In this document: piece after piece, positions 8,830 through 18,221 of the stretch | Layout: each line of letters begins with the position of its first letter | Position numbering within the stretch: the first letter of the stretch is position 1 | Source: an uncultured Saprospiraceae bacterium | GTDB lineage: Bacteria; Bacteroidota; Bacteroidia; Chitinophagales; Saprospiraceae | Length of the DNA: 56,869 bases | NCBI GenBank assembly: GCA_905480605.1 | Contig: CAJQRD010000022.1 | Location: forward strand, 1-56,869 | Direction: 5' to 3' | The notes under the pieces: generated by a model | Told to the model about the DNA's origin: nothing | What the model saw: only the letters and a program-made list of their open reading frames with translations | The model's database searches: none | Made by a program: the position numbers and the translations under genes

Positions 8830-10671
8830 CTAATTCTGCAATGGTTTTCCTAAGTATACAAGATTGTCACCTTCATTTAAAATCAAGTCATTATTATCAG
8901 TAAGGATTACTTTAAATTCATTTGTATTACCATCCTTAATAAACAAAGGAATCATTTTTTCTTGATCATTAATCCGCAGCAATAATTTCTCAAAATCATC
9001 TTTTGTAGAAACCGGCACTTCATTAATTGTTGGATAATCTCTTGCTACTTCCAGAAGACTGATAAAGTCATCATGTGAAGAGAACAGTCGTTTACCTGAA
9101 ATAACTTCAGGATATTGTAATTCATTTATTGAAATTAAACTGTAAGCCCCGTTTTCTCCAAATTCCTTTTTCAAATTATTCGTAGCATATTCATTTACTT
9201 CAGAACTTCCAGTCAATGCAAATAAATATCCTACATCATTTAAGTCACTGTTGTCTTTTATATCATCAGAATAGATGTTTGTTTCATAAGACTCCAAACC
9301 CATCTCTTGGCATTTCTCAATATTTGCAGCATTGCTGTCTACCAAAACCACATGAGCATCATTCTCCTTTAAGTACTTGGCGATAAGTCGTGATGCTCTG
9401 TGAGCTCCAATGATTAAAATACCATTGCTTTTTGATAATAACACATCCAAAACTTTTGCCACAATCCCAGCCGTTGTCGCATTCAATATAACAGTACCTA
9501 AAACTATCATAAAAACAATTGGTGTTATATATTCTGCACCAGCAACACCTTCTACAACCAATTTAGAACCAAAAAGAGAGGCAATACCTGCTGCAACAAT
9601 TCCCCGAGGTCCAACCCAGCTGATAAACATTTTGTCTTTGGTAGACAAAGCTGATTTTCGAGTACTTAAGAATACACCAAGAGGACGTAAAATAAATATT
9701 ATGGCAGCAAATAAAACGCCTACCTTCCAATCTAAGATCAGATACAATTCAGACATATTCATATTAGCTGACAATAAAATAAATAGTATTGCTATTAGTA
9801 AAATACTTATTGATTCTCCGAAGTAGGCTATTTCTTTTTTATGTGGTATGTCAATATTTCCAATTACCATTCCCAATACAACCACAGTCAATAATCCTGA
9901 GTCTGGAACCAAATAGTGTGAACCAACAAATACTGCTAAGACAAAGCCCAAGGTAAAAACCGTTAATAAATAATGAGGGACTAAATTTCTCTTTAATAAA
10001 TACTTCAGACCATGAGCAGAAAAGAAACCCAATGAAGTGCCCTCTAGAGCAATCATCAGGAATTGTTTTAGAGCTAATCCTGTGAACAAGCCGTTACCGC
10101 CAAATTCAGCACTGTGTGAAAGATGAATAAATTCATAAACCAATACAGCGACCAAAGCACCTATTGGATCAATTAAAATTCCTTCCCATTTTAACAAGGT
10201 AGATACACTTCTCTTAAGTGGCAGGTTTCTTAATATTGGACCAATAACTGTCGGTCCCGTAACAATAATAAGTCCTGAAATCAGGAACGAAATATCCCAA
10301 TGTAAACCAATGATAAAGTGCACCAATAAGCCTCCTCCAACAAAGGTTATGAATGAGCCCAAGGTGATAATATTTATTATAGAAGGGCCCACTCCTTTTA
10401 TTTCATCTCGTTTAAGACTCATCCCTCCTTCAAAAAGGATAAGCCCAATTGAGAGTTCCACAAAATGAAATAAATGATCACCAGCGAACAAACCATTTTG
10501 ACCATTCCAAACAGGATCAAGTAATTTCATTCCATCGTCTGTCCATAAAGTGGATAATGGTCCAACCAACAATCCCGTCAGCAACAATGGCAAAATAGCT
10601 GGCACCTTTATTCTCCAAGCAAACCATTGTGCCAATATTCCTAAAATTATTACGCCTGCTAATTCTAACAT
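8830..10671 (-). CDS. CPA1-type cation:proton antiporter with C-terminal TrkA-N-like domain
   Basis: A 613-residue inner-membrane protein. Residues 1-405 hold about 12 transmembrane helices of the Na+(K+)/H+ exchanger fold, with TGPTVIGPIL (about 138-147) and EGILIDPIGA (about 163-172), where the acidic residue of the ion site sits, and a late WVGPRGIVAAG. Residues about 415-540 form a Rossmann-like TrkA-N module (ILIIGAHRASRLIAKYL, then VVLVDSN), which in related carriers gates transport by nucleotide binding. The last 70 residues resemble a degenerate TrkA-C segment. It is last in a leftward operon, 20 bases after the MFS gene. Ion choice (Na+ or K+) cannot be read from the sequence. Confidence 0.9.
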   Translation of the reverse strand: MLELAGVIILGILAQWFAWRIKVPAILPLLLTGLLVGPLSTLWTDDGMKLLDPVWNGQNGLFAGDHLFHFVELSIGLILFEGGMSLKRDEIKGVGPSIINIITLGSFITFVGGGLLVHFIIGLHWDISFLISGLIIVTGPTVIGPILRNLPLKRSVSTLLKWEGILIDPIGALVAVLVYEFIHLSHSAEFGGNGLFTGLALKQFLMIALEGTSLGFFSAHGLKYLLKRNLVPHYLLTVFTLGFVLAVFVGSHYLVPDSGLLTVVVLGMVIGNIDIPHKKEIAYFGESISILLIAILFILLSANMNMSELYLILDWKVGVLFAAIIFILRPLGVFLSTRKSALSTKDKMFISWVGPRGIVAAGIASLFGSKLVVEGVAGAEYITPIVFMIVLGTVILNATTAGIVAKVLDVLLSKSNGILIIGAHRASRLIAKYLKENDAHVVLVDSNAANIEKCQEMGLESYETNIYSDDIKDNSDLNDVGYLFALTGSSEVNEYATNNLKKEFGENGAYSLISINELQYPEVISGKRLFSSHDDFISLLEVARDYPTINEVPVSTKDDFEKLLLRINDQEKMIPLFIKDGNTNEFKVILTDNNDLILNEGDNLVYLGKPLQN

Positions 10672-10690
10672 GAATTTATATTAAATACTA

Positions 10691-11890
10691 TTACGCTAAT
10701 GTCTTTTTATTCTTCATTACAAAAAACAAAACACCAAAAGCAACGACCAATATGGCTGGAAAAACAGCGATATTATCAAGTGTTGCTTTTCCAGCTATCA
10801 ATTCTGCCGCCTCTTTTGTTTCTCCCAAACTTAAAGCCAATGCACGTTCCTTATCTAACCAGTTTCCAATTATTGGATTCCAAATTGTCAATCCGAACAT
10901 TCCAAATCCACCTATTAATGACATCCCCAATGCACCTGTTTTTGGTAAGTTTTCTCCAATAAAACCTATCATTGTTGGCCAAAAGTATGTTACACCCACT
11001 GCAAAAACCATAGCCGCTAAATAAATCATACTGCCAGAAAACTGACTTAACATAACCAAACCAATAGCAGAAACAATTGCAGACATCAACAATACGCCAA
11101 CTGGATTAAATTTCTTAACCAAAGGACCTGCGAAATATCTTCCTACTGCCATAAGACCTGTAATCATAGCAAGCACTATCATTGGGTGAATACCATCATT
11201 TTTAATAATTCGTTCTATCCATTGTGTTGTTCCTAATTCTGTTGTTGCTGTAAGAGTCATACATATGCCCATAAACCAAAATAATGGACTCTTCATTATA
11301 GCTTTAATATTTTCACCTGTGTTTGATTCAAGGTTTCGCGTTTCTGGAAACTTCATTCCAAATATCATTACTCCATATATTATAGTAGGCACTAGCATCG
11401 TTGCAATGAGCAATTGCCAACCTAAAGAATCTGCTAAAAAATAACTTATCAATGAACCAATAACAAGTCCACCAGGAAACCATACATGAAACTTATTTAA
11501 CATGGTTGTTTTATCTTCAGGAAACATATCTGCAATCATAGGATTACACGCCGCTTCAACAGAACCATTTGCAAAACCAATTGCAAACGTCGACAAAATC
11601 AATCCCCAGAAACCTCCTGAAAAAATTGTCATGATCAATCCAAATAAATGGCAAATGAAAGCTATGATCATTAATTTCTTTGGCCCTACAGCATTATATG
11701 CCAAGCCTAACAAAAGCATTGCTATCGGAAACCCAAATGAAGCCATGCCATTTACCCAACCCAATTGGGTATCTACAAGACCAAAGTCAACTTTAAGTTC
11801 TTCCAGAATCCCTGCTCGTATTGCAAAAGTCATTGACGTGACCGTCAGTGCAACACAACTGGCATAAAACAATTTTTTATTATTATCCAT
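10691..11890 (-). CDS. MFS transporter, sugar-permease-like
   Basis: A 399-residue transporter with about 12 transmembrane helices. The loop between helices 2 and 3 (YNAVGPKKLMI) and the NPMIADMFPEDKTTMLNKFHVWFPGG region (about 115-140) resemble FucP-like sugar permeases, whose NxxADxxP..R/K..N pattern it shares. It lies 20 bases downstream of a lipoprotein with a DUF1080 (3-keto-disaccharide hydrolase-type) domain and 20 bases upstream of an antiporter gene. That suggests uptake of a sugar or sugar derivative released outside the membrane, but the substrate is an inference. Confidence 0.85.
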   Translation of the reverse strand: MDNNKKLFYASCVALTVTSMTFAIRAGILEELKVDFGLVDTQLGWVNGMASFGFPIAMLLLGLAYNAVGPKKLMIIAFICHLFGLIMTIFSGGFWGLILSTFAIGFANGSVEAACNPMIADMFPEDKTTMLNKFHVWFPGGLVIGSLISYFLADSLGWQLLIATMLVPTIIYGVMIFGMKFPETRNLESNTGENIKAIMKSPLFWFMGICMTLTATTELGTTQWIERIIKNDGIHPMIVLAMITGLMAVGRYFAGPLVKKFNPVGVLLMSAIVSAIGLVMLSQFSGSMIYLAAMVFAVGVTYFWPTMIGFIGENLPKTGALGMSLIGGFGMFGLTIWNPIIGNWLDKERALALSLGETKEAAELIAGKATLDNIAVFPAILVVAFGVLFFVMKNKKTLA

Positions 11891-11909
11891 TCTCTAATTA
11901 GTTTATAAG

Positions 11910-14900
11910 TTATTTAAAAATTTTAATTTTTATATTTCTAAACCAAACATCGTCGCCATGATCTTGTACAGCTAAATGTCCAGATTTGAATTTTCCAAAT
12001 TCTTTCCAATCCTTGAACTTACTTTTGGCAACCATTTCATCCCAAATCTCATCATGCATAGTAAATTCAACCACTTTATATCCGTTCTGCCAAAATTGCA
12101 TTTCCCCCTTATTAGAAACAATTCTGATCTTATTCCATTCCCCAGCAGTGTTTACAGTATAGTATTTTGTTTCTATCATATCGTAAAGGTCACCTGCCCT
12201 ATGAGTAACAAACTTGGTATCAGGATGACAGGTATTATCCAGAATTTGCATTTCAGGTCCAGACTGATAAGTCGCCCAAAAATTATCCCCTCCTTGCATT
12301 TCATTTGGACCTTCCTGAACATTGAAGAAAATTCCACTGTTTCCACAATTGCTAATTTTCCATTCCAAAGAAAATTCAAAATTTTCATAAATATCATTTG
12401 TAACCAAATCACCCCCTTTTCCTTTTCCTTTTGAATTAAATTTAATGGCATCTCCATCGACGATCCATTTACTGTCCACTTTATCTGAATTGAATGTATG
12501 GAACTCATTTATTGATTTACCGTCAAATAACAATTCCCACCCATCATTTTTTTCACTTGCAGTCAGCGTGTTATTACGCAATGGACTTTTATTTTTTCTT
12601 ACAACGCCTGGTTCATTTTTTGGAATACGGTTCATAGTATACCAAGCTTCTGTTGACCATAATGAACTTTCATTCGAACTTACAAAGTGGTTCTTAAGGT
12701 GAACATAAATAACATGGTCTTCTTTCATTCCACCCATCTCAAGAAAAACCTTGGTTCTATCTTCAGAGACACTTACTGTTTTAATATTAAGTTCACGATC
12801 ATCTAATTTTGGACCACCATATTCTTTAGTTGGCAGATAATACCATTGTCTGATTTCATAATCTTTCTTTTTCCAACCTTCACCTTCTTTCAATGGTTCT
12901 GTAAATGTTATTTCAATTCCATTTGACTTAGCATTAATGCTAAGCATTTCAAAAGTTGATTTATTGTTATAAGCCAACCTTTGAAGCCCATACCATTTGG
13001 TTCCGGTATGTTGCCAGTTTCCTGGATTACCAATTCCGCCTGCGTACAACGCCCCATCCGGGCCCCAAGTAACTCTATTTATTCCACCTTCCAATCCTTG
13101 TGTAAATCTAAATACAGCTCCTTGATATTGTCCCTCAACTTCTTCTACGAATACACGTTTAATACCACCATGTGTAACTTCACCGTGAATCATCTGATTT
13201 TTATAAGGGCCAACATTCAAATATGATGGTGTAGATGGTGAGTTTCCAATCTCATCTTGCGGCAACCAAACCACTGGCTTCTTTTCCTTTACGCCTTCAG
13301 TACCTTCAAAATCTACGGCTCGTGAACCAAAGAATGCGCCTTTGCTGACATGCAGGATTTTACTTGCCGGCAACCAATCTCCCTGATTGTCTGCTATGTA
13401 CAAATCATCATTATGCCCTATTCCTATACCGTTAGGTGTTCTCAACCCATTGGCTACAAATTCTATAGAACCATCTTCAATAGAAACTTTAATACAATTG
13501 CCTCTATTGATATGTTGAGTTACTACTCCTGCACCTCCTGGCTGAATTCCTGTTGCTAAGTTTGCGTATAAGTAACCATCCTTTTCTTCAAGTCCAAATC
13601 CGAACTCATGGAAATTTGCAGATACTCCCCAACTGTCACAAAGAGTTCTATACTCATCAATAATTTCATCATTATTGGTATCTATAAGTTCAGTAATTTC
13701 TTGTTTTTGCATCACAAAAATTCTACCATCGACAACTTTCACGCCTAAAGGCTCAGCTAAACCTTGAGCAATCTTTTTAGCCGTAATTAAATTCTCATCA
13801 CCAGAATCAACATTATCTAAAACATATATACCTCCTTCTGAATCCCAGCAACTCACAATTAATTTTCCATTAGGGAGAAAATCCATCCCACCTATTTTTT
13901 TATCAAAATCTTTTGGCCTTGCTTGTGTCATATCAAAAGACGGATGCACATCATTAAGTGAATACTTATCACCTGGTATTTTTGAATTTACAGACATTGG
14001 TAATGAAAGCATCCCCACTAGCTCTTGATCTTTTTTATCATGAGCAATTAACTCAGAAGGTATCACAGCCCAAAATTTATCATTCTCTGGTTTATAGTTC
14101 CATGATAAGAAGCGGCCACCGTCACCTTGAAAAAATTCAATTTTAAACGGATGGAATCCTTTTTTTAAATTCAATTTTGCTTGTTTCATTTCGGTGCCAT
14201 GCAAACCATCATTATCTATTATTAATTTATCATGCAAGTACATTTTAGATCCGTCATCACTCCACATTCTAAAGTTATATAAACCATCTTCTTTGATTTC
14301 TAAATATCCTATACTTACTAATGCAAAGTCGTTTTCCAACTCCTTAAAGTCTGCTCCTGAAATATTATCAAAGTTCTGTAAAATCCCAGCTTGAATTGGT
14401 TTTCTACTTTCTAAGTTCGTAGGAATTTTTGGAACTCCTGATTTTATACTATAAATTCTAGTAATTGATCCTGGAATTAAATCCTTCGAATCTATATTCT
14501 TTGCTTCAAAAGCAATTTCTTCCTGGCCTGCTTTTTTAGAAGATTCGCCTTCGAATTCTCCAAAAGTAAATATATAAGAAATCATTTCTTTCAAATCAAA
14601 ATTTGAAATTTCTGGATGTGGAGTCATAACTTGTTCTCCCCAAATTCCTGAACCACCTTTTTTGATTTTGTTTACAAGCATCATTGTGTTTTCATCTGTA
14701 TGCTCATATTTTTTTGCTATTGCTAGATATGAAGGCCCAACTGTTTTCTTGCTTTTGTTATGACAAGTTTTACAATCATGCTTTGAAATAAGAATCCCTC
14801 CTTCTGGTAAACTGGAAACATCTTCTCCAAAACCATCATCTATATTTGGATCTTCATACATTGCTTTCGAAATTGGAATTGTAAGAGATTCTGATCCATT

Positions 14901-15572
14901 AGATTCAAGAGAAAGCGTAAATTGATACCTCATAAATTCTGCATCATCCCTTATAACTTTTTCACCTTTATCAAACGTCAAACTTCCATTTGACTTAATA
15001 TTACTCTTATCAACAACTGTTGCTGTTCCTGTGAATACTACCGCCTCATTAGCGTTTAATCCTTCTGTTGTAAATGTTCTTGTAAACTCAAGGTTTCCGG
15101 ATTGAGATTTTGTATGACTTACTTTTTCGTAAACATTAATACTATTATTACCCTCAATACTCAGATTGTACATCAGTTCAAGATCACCATTGCTGAATCT
15201 GTGACCAAGATAATTATACTGGTGAACTAAATTCTTCCCATCTTTCGAAACTTGCCATGTCGGTATTGAATTATCCTGAATGATATAAGCATCACCAACC
15301 GTAGTCGGCTGTGGTCCATGTGCCCCATTAAAAACAGCACCTTCAAGATTTACAATTCCTTTCCATGCTTTATACAATGTCCCTGTTTGCGTGAAATAAG
15401 ATAAATACAAATCTTTATGCAATGCTGCAGATATCATCCTTGGATTTTGATCAATAACAGATCGGAAAACCCAAGTCTCAATTGGCCTTGCTTTAGATAC
15501 TACAGTTTTGGTGTCAGAGCTACAGGAAATACAATAAATGATAACAAATAAGCTAAGGCAAATACTTTTCAT
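11910..15572 (-). CDS. Multidomain lipoprotein: cytochrome c, PA14, sorbosone-dehydrogenase-like propeller, DUF1080
   Basis: A 1220-residue lipoprotein. The start at 15572 is chosen over 15605 because it gives a lipoprotein signal (MKSICLSLFVIIYCISC, lipidated Cys 17). Order: an N-terminal beta domain about 30-250; a c-type cytochrome domain with CKTCH near 267-271; a PA14 sugar-binding-like domain about 395-520 (DGLYNFRMWSDDGSKMYL, then FQGDGG); a beta-propeller of the glucose/sorbosone dehydrogenase class about 545-890 (GLRTPNGIGIGHNDDLYIADNQGDW, WGPDGALYAGGIGNPGNW); a linker; and a C-terminal DUF1080 domain about 1025-1220 (LLFDGKSINEF, NSGIFFNVQEG, WFRNIKIK). Together these suggest an envelope-anchored sugar oxidoreductase/hydrolase. 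First gene of an operon with an MFS transporter and an antiporter. The exact reaction is unknown. Confidence 0.88.
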   Translation of the reverse strand: MKSICLSLFVIIYCISCSSDTKTVVSKARPIETWVFRSVIDQNPRMISAALHKDLYLSYFTQTGTLYKAWKGIVNLEGAVFNGAHGPQPTTVGDAYIIQDNSIPTWQVSKDGKNLVHQYNYLGHRFSNGDLELMYNLSIEGNNSINVYEKVSHTKSQSGNLEFTRTFTTEGLNANEAVVFTGTATVVDKSNIKSNGSLTFDKGEKVIRDDAEFMRYQFTLSLESNGSESLTIPISKAMYEDPNIDDGFGEDVSSLPEGGILISKHDCKTCHNKSKKTVGPSYLAIAKKYEHTDENTMMLVNKIKKGGSGIWGEQVMTPHPEISNFDLKEMISYIFTFGEFEGESSKKAGQEEIAFEAKNIDSKDLIPGSITRIYSIKSGVPKIPTNLESRKPIQAGILQNFDNISGADFKELENDFALVSIGYLEIKEDGLYNFRMWSDDGSKMYLHDKLIIDNDGLHGTEMKQAKLNLKKGFHPFKIEFFQGDGGRFLSWNYKPENDKFWAVIPSELIAHDKKDQELVGMLSLPMSVNSKIPGDKYSLNDVHPSFDMTQARPKDFDKKIGGMDFLPNGKLIVSCWDSEGGIYVLDNVDSGDENLITAKKIAQGLAEPLGVKVVDGRIFVMQKQEITELIDTNNDEIIDEYRTLCDSWGVSANFHEFGFGLEEKDGYLYANLATGIQPGGAGVVTQHINRGNCIKVSIEDGSIEFVANGLRTPNGIGIGHNDDLYIADNQGDWLPASKILHVSKGAFFGSRAVDFEGTEGVKEKKPVVWLPQDEIGNSPSTPSYLNVGPYKNQMIHGEVTHGGIKRVFVEEVEGQYQGAVFRFTQGLEGGINRVTWGPDGALYAGGIGNPGNWQHTGTKWYGLQRLAYNNKSTFEMLSINAKSNGIEITFTEPLKEGEGWKKKDYEIRQWYYLPTKEYGGPKLDDRELNIKTVSVSEDRTKVFLEMGGMKEDHVIYVHLKNHFVSSNESSLWSTEAWYTMNRIPKNEPGVVRKNKSPLRNNTLTASEKNDGWELLFDGKSINEFHTFNSDKVDSKWIVDGDAIKFNSKGKGKGGDLVTNDIYENFEFSLEWKISNCGNSGIFFNVQEGPNEMQGGDNFWATYQSGPEMQILDNTCHPDTKFVTHRAGDLYDMIETKYYTVNTAGEWNKIRIVSNKGEMQFWQNGYKVVEFTMHDEIWDEMVAKSKFKDWKEFGKFKSGHLAVQDHGDDVWFRNIKIKIFK

Positions 15573-15858
15573 AAAATATATTAATATAAAACCTTTAAAA
15601 TACATTGTTTTTTTGATTCAAAAGGTCAAATATCCAACGTATATGCTACAAAACCAACCTTTTGATGGGATTTTAAGTTACATTTCAATAGAACTATTGT
15701 GAAGTGAAGGCAATAAAGGCATATTTATTTGTATTAAACTAATAATCAACCGTTTACAAATATCCCTAGAATCATAAAATTGTAATTTTTTTTTTCATAT
15801 AATAAAACGCCATAATATTAAGCTTAGAATGGCATAGTTTCTGTATTTGTAGGTTGCG

Positions 15859-16200
15859 ATGAATATAGAAGAATTAAATAGGCGGCACTTTATTGAGACA
15901 GATATGTACTACCGTGTTGGATACGGTCTATCGTCAAAGTTATTGAGTTATTCTTACGGAATATTTTCAATTGAGGTAGTTTTAAGTAAAAAATGGTCTA
16001 AAGACTTTAATGCAACTGCACAAGAGTTAGCTTATATCTGGAAAAATGGACACTCTGAATTGGAAAAAGCAATTGGCTGCAAAGTTTACATTGTAGATGG
16101 CAGGACTTATAAATACAAACAAGCATTAATGCACCGAGGTATCAAACCTGGTTATGATGCAAAAAAAGGTATCATTTTTAGAAAAGGGTATCTTAACTAA
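15859..16200 (+). CDS. Hypothetical protein
   Basis: A 113-residue protein that I do not recognise. It has no signal peptide or membrane helix, is rich in Tyr and Lys (KYKQALMHRGIKPGYD), and has a mixed strand/helix pattern (YSYGIFSIEVVLSKKW, then a helix TAQELAYIWKNGHSELEKAI, then a strand CKVYIVDG). Its stop codon overlaps the convergent recX stop by 4 bases. Codon use is like its neighbours and the frame is open over the full length, so it is probably real. Confidence 0.6.
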   Translation: MNIEELNRRHFIETDMYYRVGYGLSSKLLSYSYGIFSIEVVLSKKWSKDFNATAQELAYIWKNGHSELEKAIGCKVYIVDGRTYKYKQALMHRGIKPGYDAKKGIIFRKGYLN

Positions 16201-16649
16201 TTAAAGTCTTTTAAATTTTCTAAAATTAAGTTTGCTTCGTACCCCCTCGACATAGCATATTTGTATGCCCTGTCTTTAGCCAACATCAAGCCTAGGCTTT
16301 TGTGTTTTTCAATATTCCTATCTAGAATTGATAGCAATGTTCCAATATATTCGTCATCTTCTATTTCGGTCATTCCCTTTTTAATACAGTAAGCCGAAAT
16401 ACGTTTCAACTTCAACCCCTGAAGTATTTTATTTTTTCCCCACTTTTTCATTCTAAATTTACCCCTGCAATATGATTTTGCATATCGTTCCTCATTTAGA
16501 AAATCGTCTCTAATTAGGTCAGTCATTATATTTTCCAATTCGTCACCGTAGACTTTAATATCTAATAACTTGGTACGAACTTCTTGATGACATCTGTCCT
16601 GATAAGCACAATAGTGTTGTAATTTTAACAATGCTTTCTCGTATTCCAT
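16197..16649 (-). CDS. recX: Regulatory protein RecX
   Basis: A 150-residue, all-helical cytoplasmic protein that in other bacteria binds RecA filaments and modulates recombination. Family features: an N-terminal AxxxLxxxxxxRxxxxxEVRTKL pattern (residues about 6-28), NEERYAKSYCRGKFRMKKWGKNKI (about 52-75, the best conserved RecX segment), and a third helical repeat ending in RAYKYAMSRGYEANLI. Length is normal for Bacteroidota. The gene overlaps the 3' end of an orphan gene tail to tail. recA is not in the window. Confidence 0.9.
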   Translation of the reverse strand: MEYEKALLKLQHYCAYQDRCHQEVRTKLLDIKVYGDELENIMTDLIRDDFLNEERYAKSYCRGKFRMKKWGKNKILQGLKLKRISAYCIKKGMTEIEDDEYIGTLLSILDRNIEKHKSLGLMLAKDRAYKYAMSRGYEANLILENLKDFN

Positions 16650-16676
16650 CTACAATGTTTATACTTTACGTTTACT

Positions 16677-16703
16677 CAAAAATACAAATTACTCAACATA
16701 CAA
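16677..16703 (-). promoter_or_regulatory. recX promoter
   Basis: Reading leftward, TTG (16703-16701), 16 bases, then TATTTTTG (16684-16677), which fits the Bacteroidota -33/-7 pattern. The predicted transcript starts about 20 bases before the recX ATG. The same region must also drive the rightward mscS gene. Confidence 0.5.
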
Positions 16704-16713
16704 ATTTAGTATT

Positions 16714-17527
16714 ATGGATTTCTCTGAATTAACTTCTAAATGGTCGGCTGCAATTATTGATTATGCTCCAAAAATTGCAGCGGCATTGCTAACCCTTATT
16801 ATTGGATTATGGATAATAAAGCGGATAGTAAATTATGTCAATAAAGCAATCGAAAAAAACGCTGTTGATGAGACATTAGCTAAGTTTTTAGCTTCATTGA
16901 TAAGTGCAGGTTTAAAGATAATGTTATTGTTTTCAGTGGCAGGAATGTTTGGTGTAAACACCACGTCATTTATTGCCATTATCAGTGCATTAATGATAGG
17001 TGTTGGAATGGCACTAAACGGTACACTGTCACATGTTGCCTCAGGAGTTATGCTTATGGTGTTTAAGCCATTTAAAGTAGGTGATGTGGTTGAGATTGGG
17101 GGCGGAAGAAGTGGTTCTGTGGAAAGCATCAATGCATTTAACACAACTTCTTTTAACTTTAGACAACAAGCGTATCTTTATAGGTAATAGCAATGTTACT
17201 GGAAATGATATTGTAAATATTTCAGGTCAAGGCATAGTCGGGGTGGAACTAAGTTACGGTATCGGATATGGTGCTGATATTGATAAAGCAAAGAATATAA
17301 TTTTAAATATTGGAAATGACTGCCCATATATACTAAAGGATCCATCTCAAGGTGTTGTAGTTGCAGAACTCGGTGATAGTTCTGTTAACTTAGCTACCAG
17401 ACCATTTTGCAAAAGTGAACACTTCTGGCATACCAAGTTCTACATGCATGAAAATGTTAAAAAACAATTTGACGCACAAGGAATTGATATTCCATTTCCT
17501 ACAATTGAGGTTATAAGGAATGCTTAA
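16714..17527 (+). pseudogene. MscS-type mechanosensitive channel, single frameshift
   Basis: Two overlapping frames together give a small MscS channel of about 271 residues. Frame 1 (from 16714) carries the N-terminal helices, the pore helix region (FIAIISALMIGVGMALNGTLSHVASGVMLMVFKPFKVGDVVEI) and runs to AFNTT. The continuation LLTLDNKRIFIGNSN, expected straight after FNTT in this family, is in the +1 frame and stays open to 17527 (IPFPTIEV at the end, as in other MscS proteins). One extra base at about 17149, in ACTTCTTTTAAC, explains the shift. Unshifted, translation stops at 17187, just after the membrane domain. It could be a true mutation, a sequencing error or, less likely, recoding. 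Confidence 0.85.
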
Positions 17528-17546
17528 GACTTTGTTCACGTATGTT

Positions 17547-17592
17547 AAAACGTCTTGTGTTAAACGATTAACGTTTAACGTAAGACGTTTTT
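17547..17592. terminator. Long bidirectional terminator hairpin between mscS and the HAD gene
   Basis: A 20-bp inverted repeat with a 2-base mismatch (17547-17566 with 17572-17591), loop ATTAA and T runs on both sides. Its right arm is part of the last codons of the leftward HAD gene. It can serve both convergent transcripts. Confidence 0.88.
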
Positions 17593-18218
17593 AAGTATTG
17601 ATCAATTTTATCGACTATTTCATCATTTGGGTTATGGACATGGCCATGCCATCCATTTGATTTTGCGGCCTCTATGTTTTCAGGTAAATCATCTATAAAT
17701 AAAATTGTATTGGGATCAACTTCTAATTCCTCTGTGACGTACTTATAAATCTCTTCATCTGGCTTTCGCTTACCAATAATATGAGAGTAAAAAACACGAT
17801 CAAAATATTTATCTTCAAAATCCAATAACCGATACTCTTTCTTAAAATATTTTATAATATTATTTAAATGAAGATTATTGATATTACTTAAAATGCAGAG
17901 ATTATAATCTACACTTAAGTTGTTTAGCATTTCAAATCTCTTAGGTGGCATAGCGCCAATCAAGCTATTCCAAGCCTTTTTAATATCTCCTGGGTCAGCT
18001 GAAGAATTATAATTCTGGAATGCAGAAATCAGAAATTCATCCGAAATGTGTCCACGATCATATTTATGAACCGCGTTTAATATTGGTTGAGGTAACTTTC
18101 TTTCAGACCAATCTACATTTAATATCTCTTCAAACATTAAGAAAAAACGTTCAAAATCTAGATTAATTAAAACATTTCCAAAATCGAAAATGATTGTGTT
18201 TTTATTCTTATCCAACAT
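17568..18218 (-). CDS. HAD superfamily IA hydrolase
   Basis: A 216-residue cytoplasmic hydrolase. Motif I is IIFDFGNVLINLDF (residues about 8-21); the second residue after the nucleophile Asp is Gly-Asn-Val, as in the epoxide-hydrolase-like/YihX group of HAD phosphatases. Motif II is CILSNIN (about 109-115), motif III is GKRKPDEEIY (about 148-157) and motif IV is ILFIDDLPENIEAAKSNGW (about 171-189). A helical cap lies between motifs I and II. It follows glyS by 3 bases and is surely co-transcribed with it. The substrate is likely a small sugar or nucleotide phosphate, not determinable here. Confidence 0.9.
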   Translation of the reverse strand: MLDKNKNTIIFDFGNVLINLDFERFFLMFEEILNVDWSERKLPQPILNAVHKYDRGHISDEFLISAFQNYNSSADPGDIKKAWNSLIGAMPPKRFEMLNNLSVDYNLCILSNINNLHLNNIIKYFKKEYRLLDFEDKYFDRVFYSHIIGKRKPDEEIYKYVTEELEVDPNTILFIDDLPENIEAAKSNGWHGHVHNPNDEIVDKIDQYLKTSYVKR

Positions 18219-18221
18219 TTA

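Noticed and set aside
9410-9826. A 138-codon open frame on the plus strand
   Set aside because: Antisense to the clearly functional antiporter; no family features.
17130-17165. Programmed frameshifting in mscS
   Set aside because: No slippery heptamer with a downstream structure or stop-codon context typical of recoding; mutation or base error is simpler.
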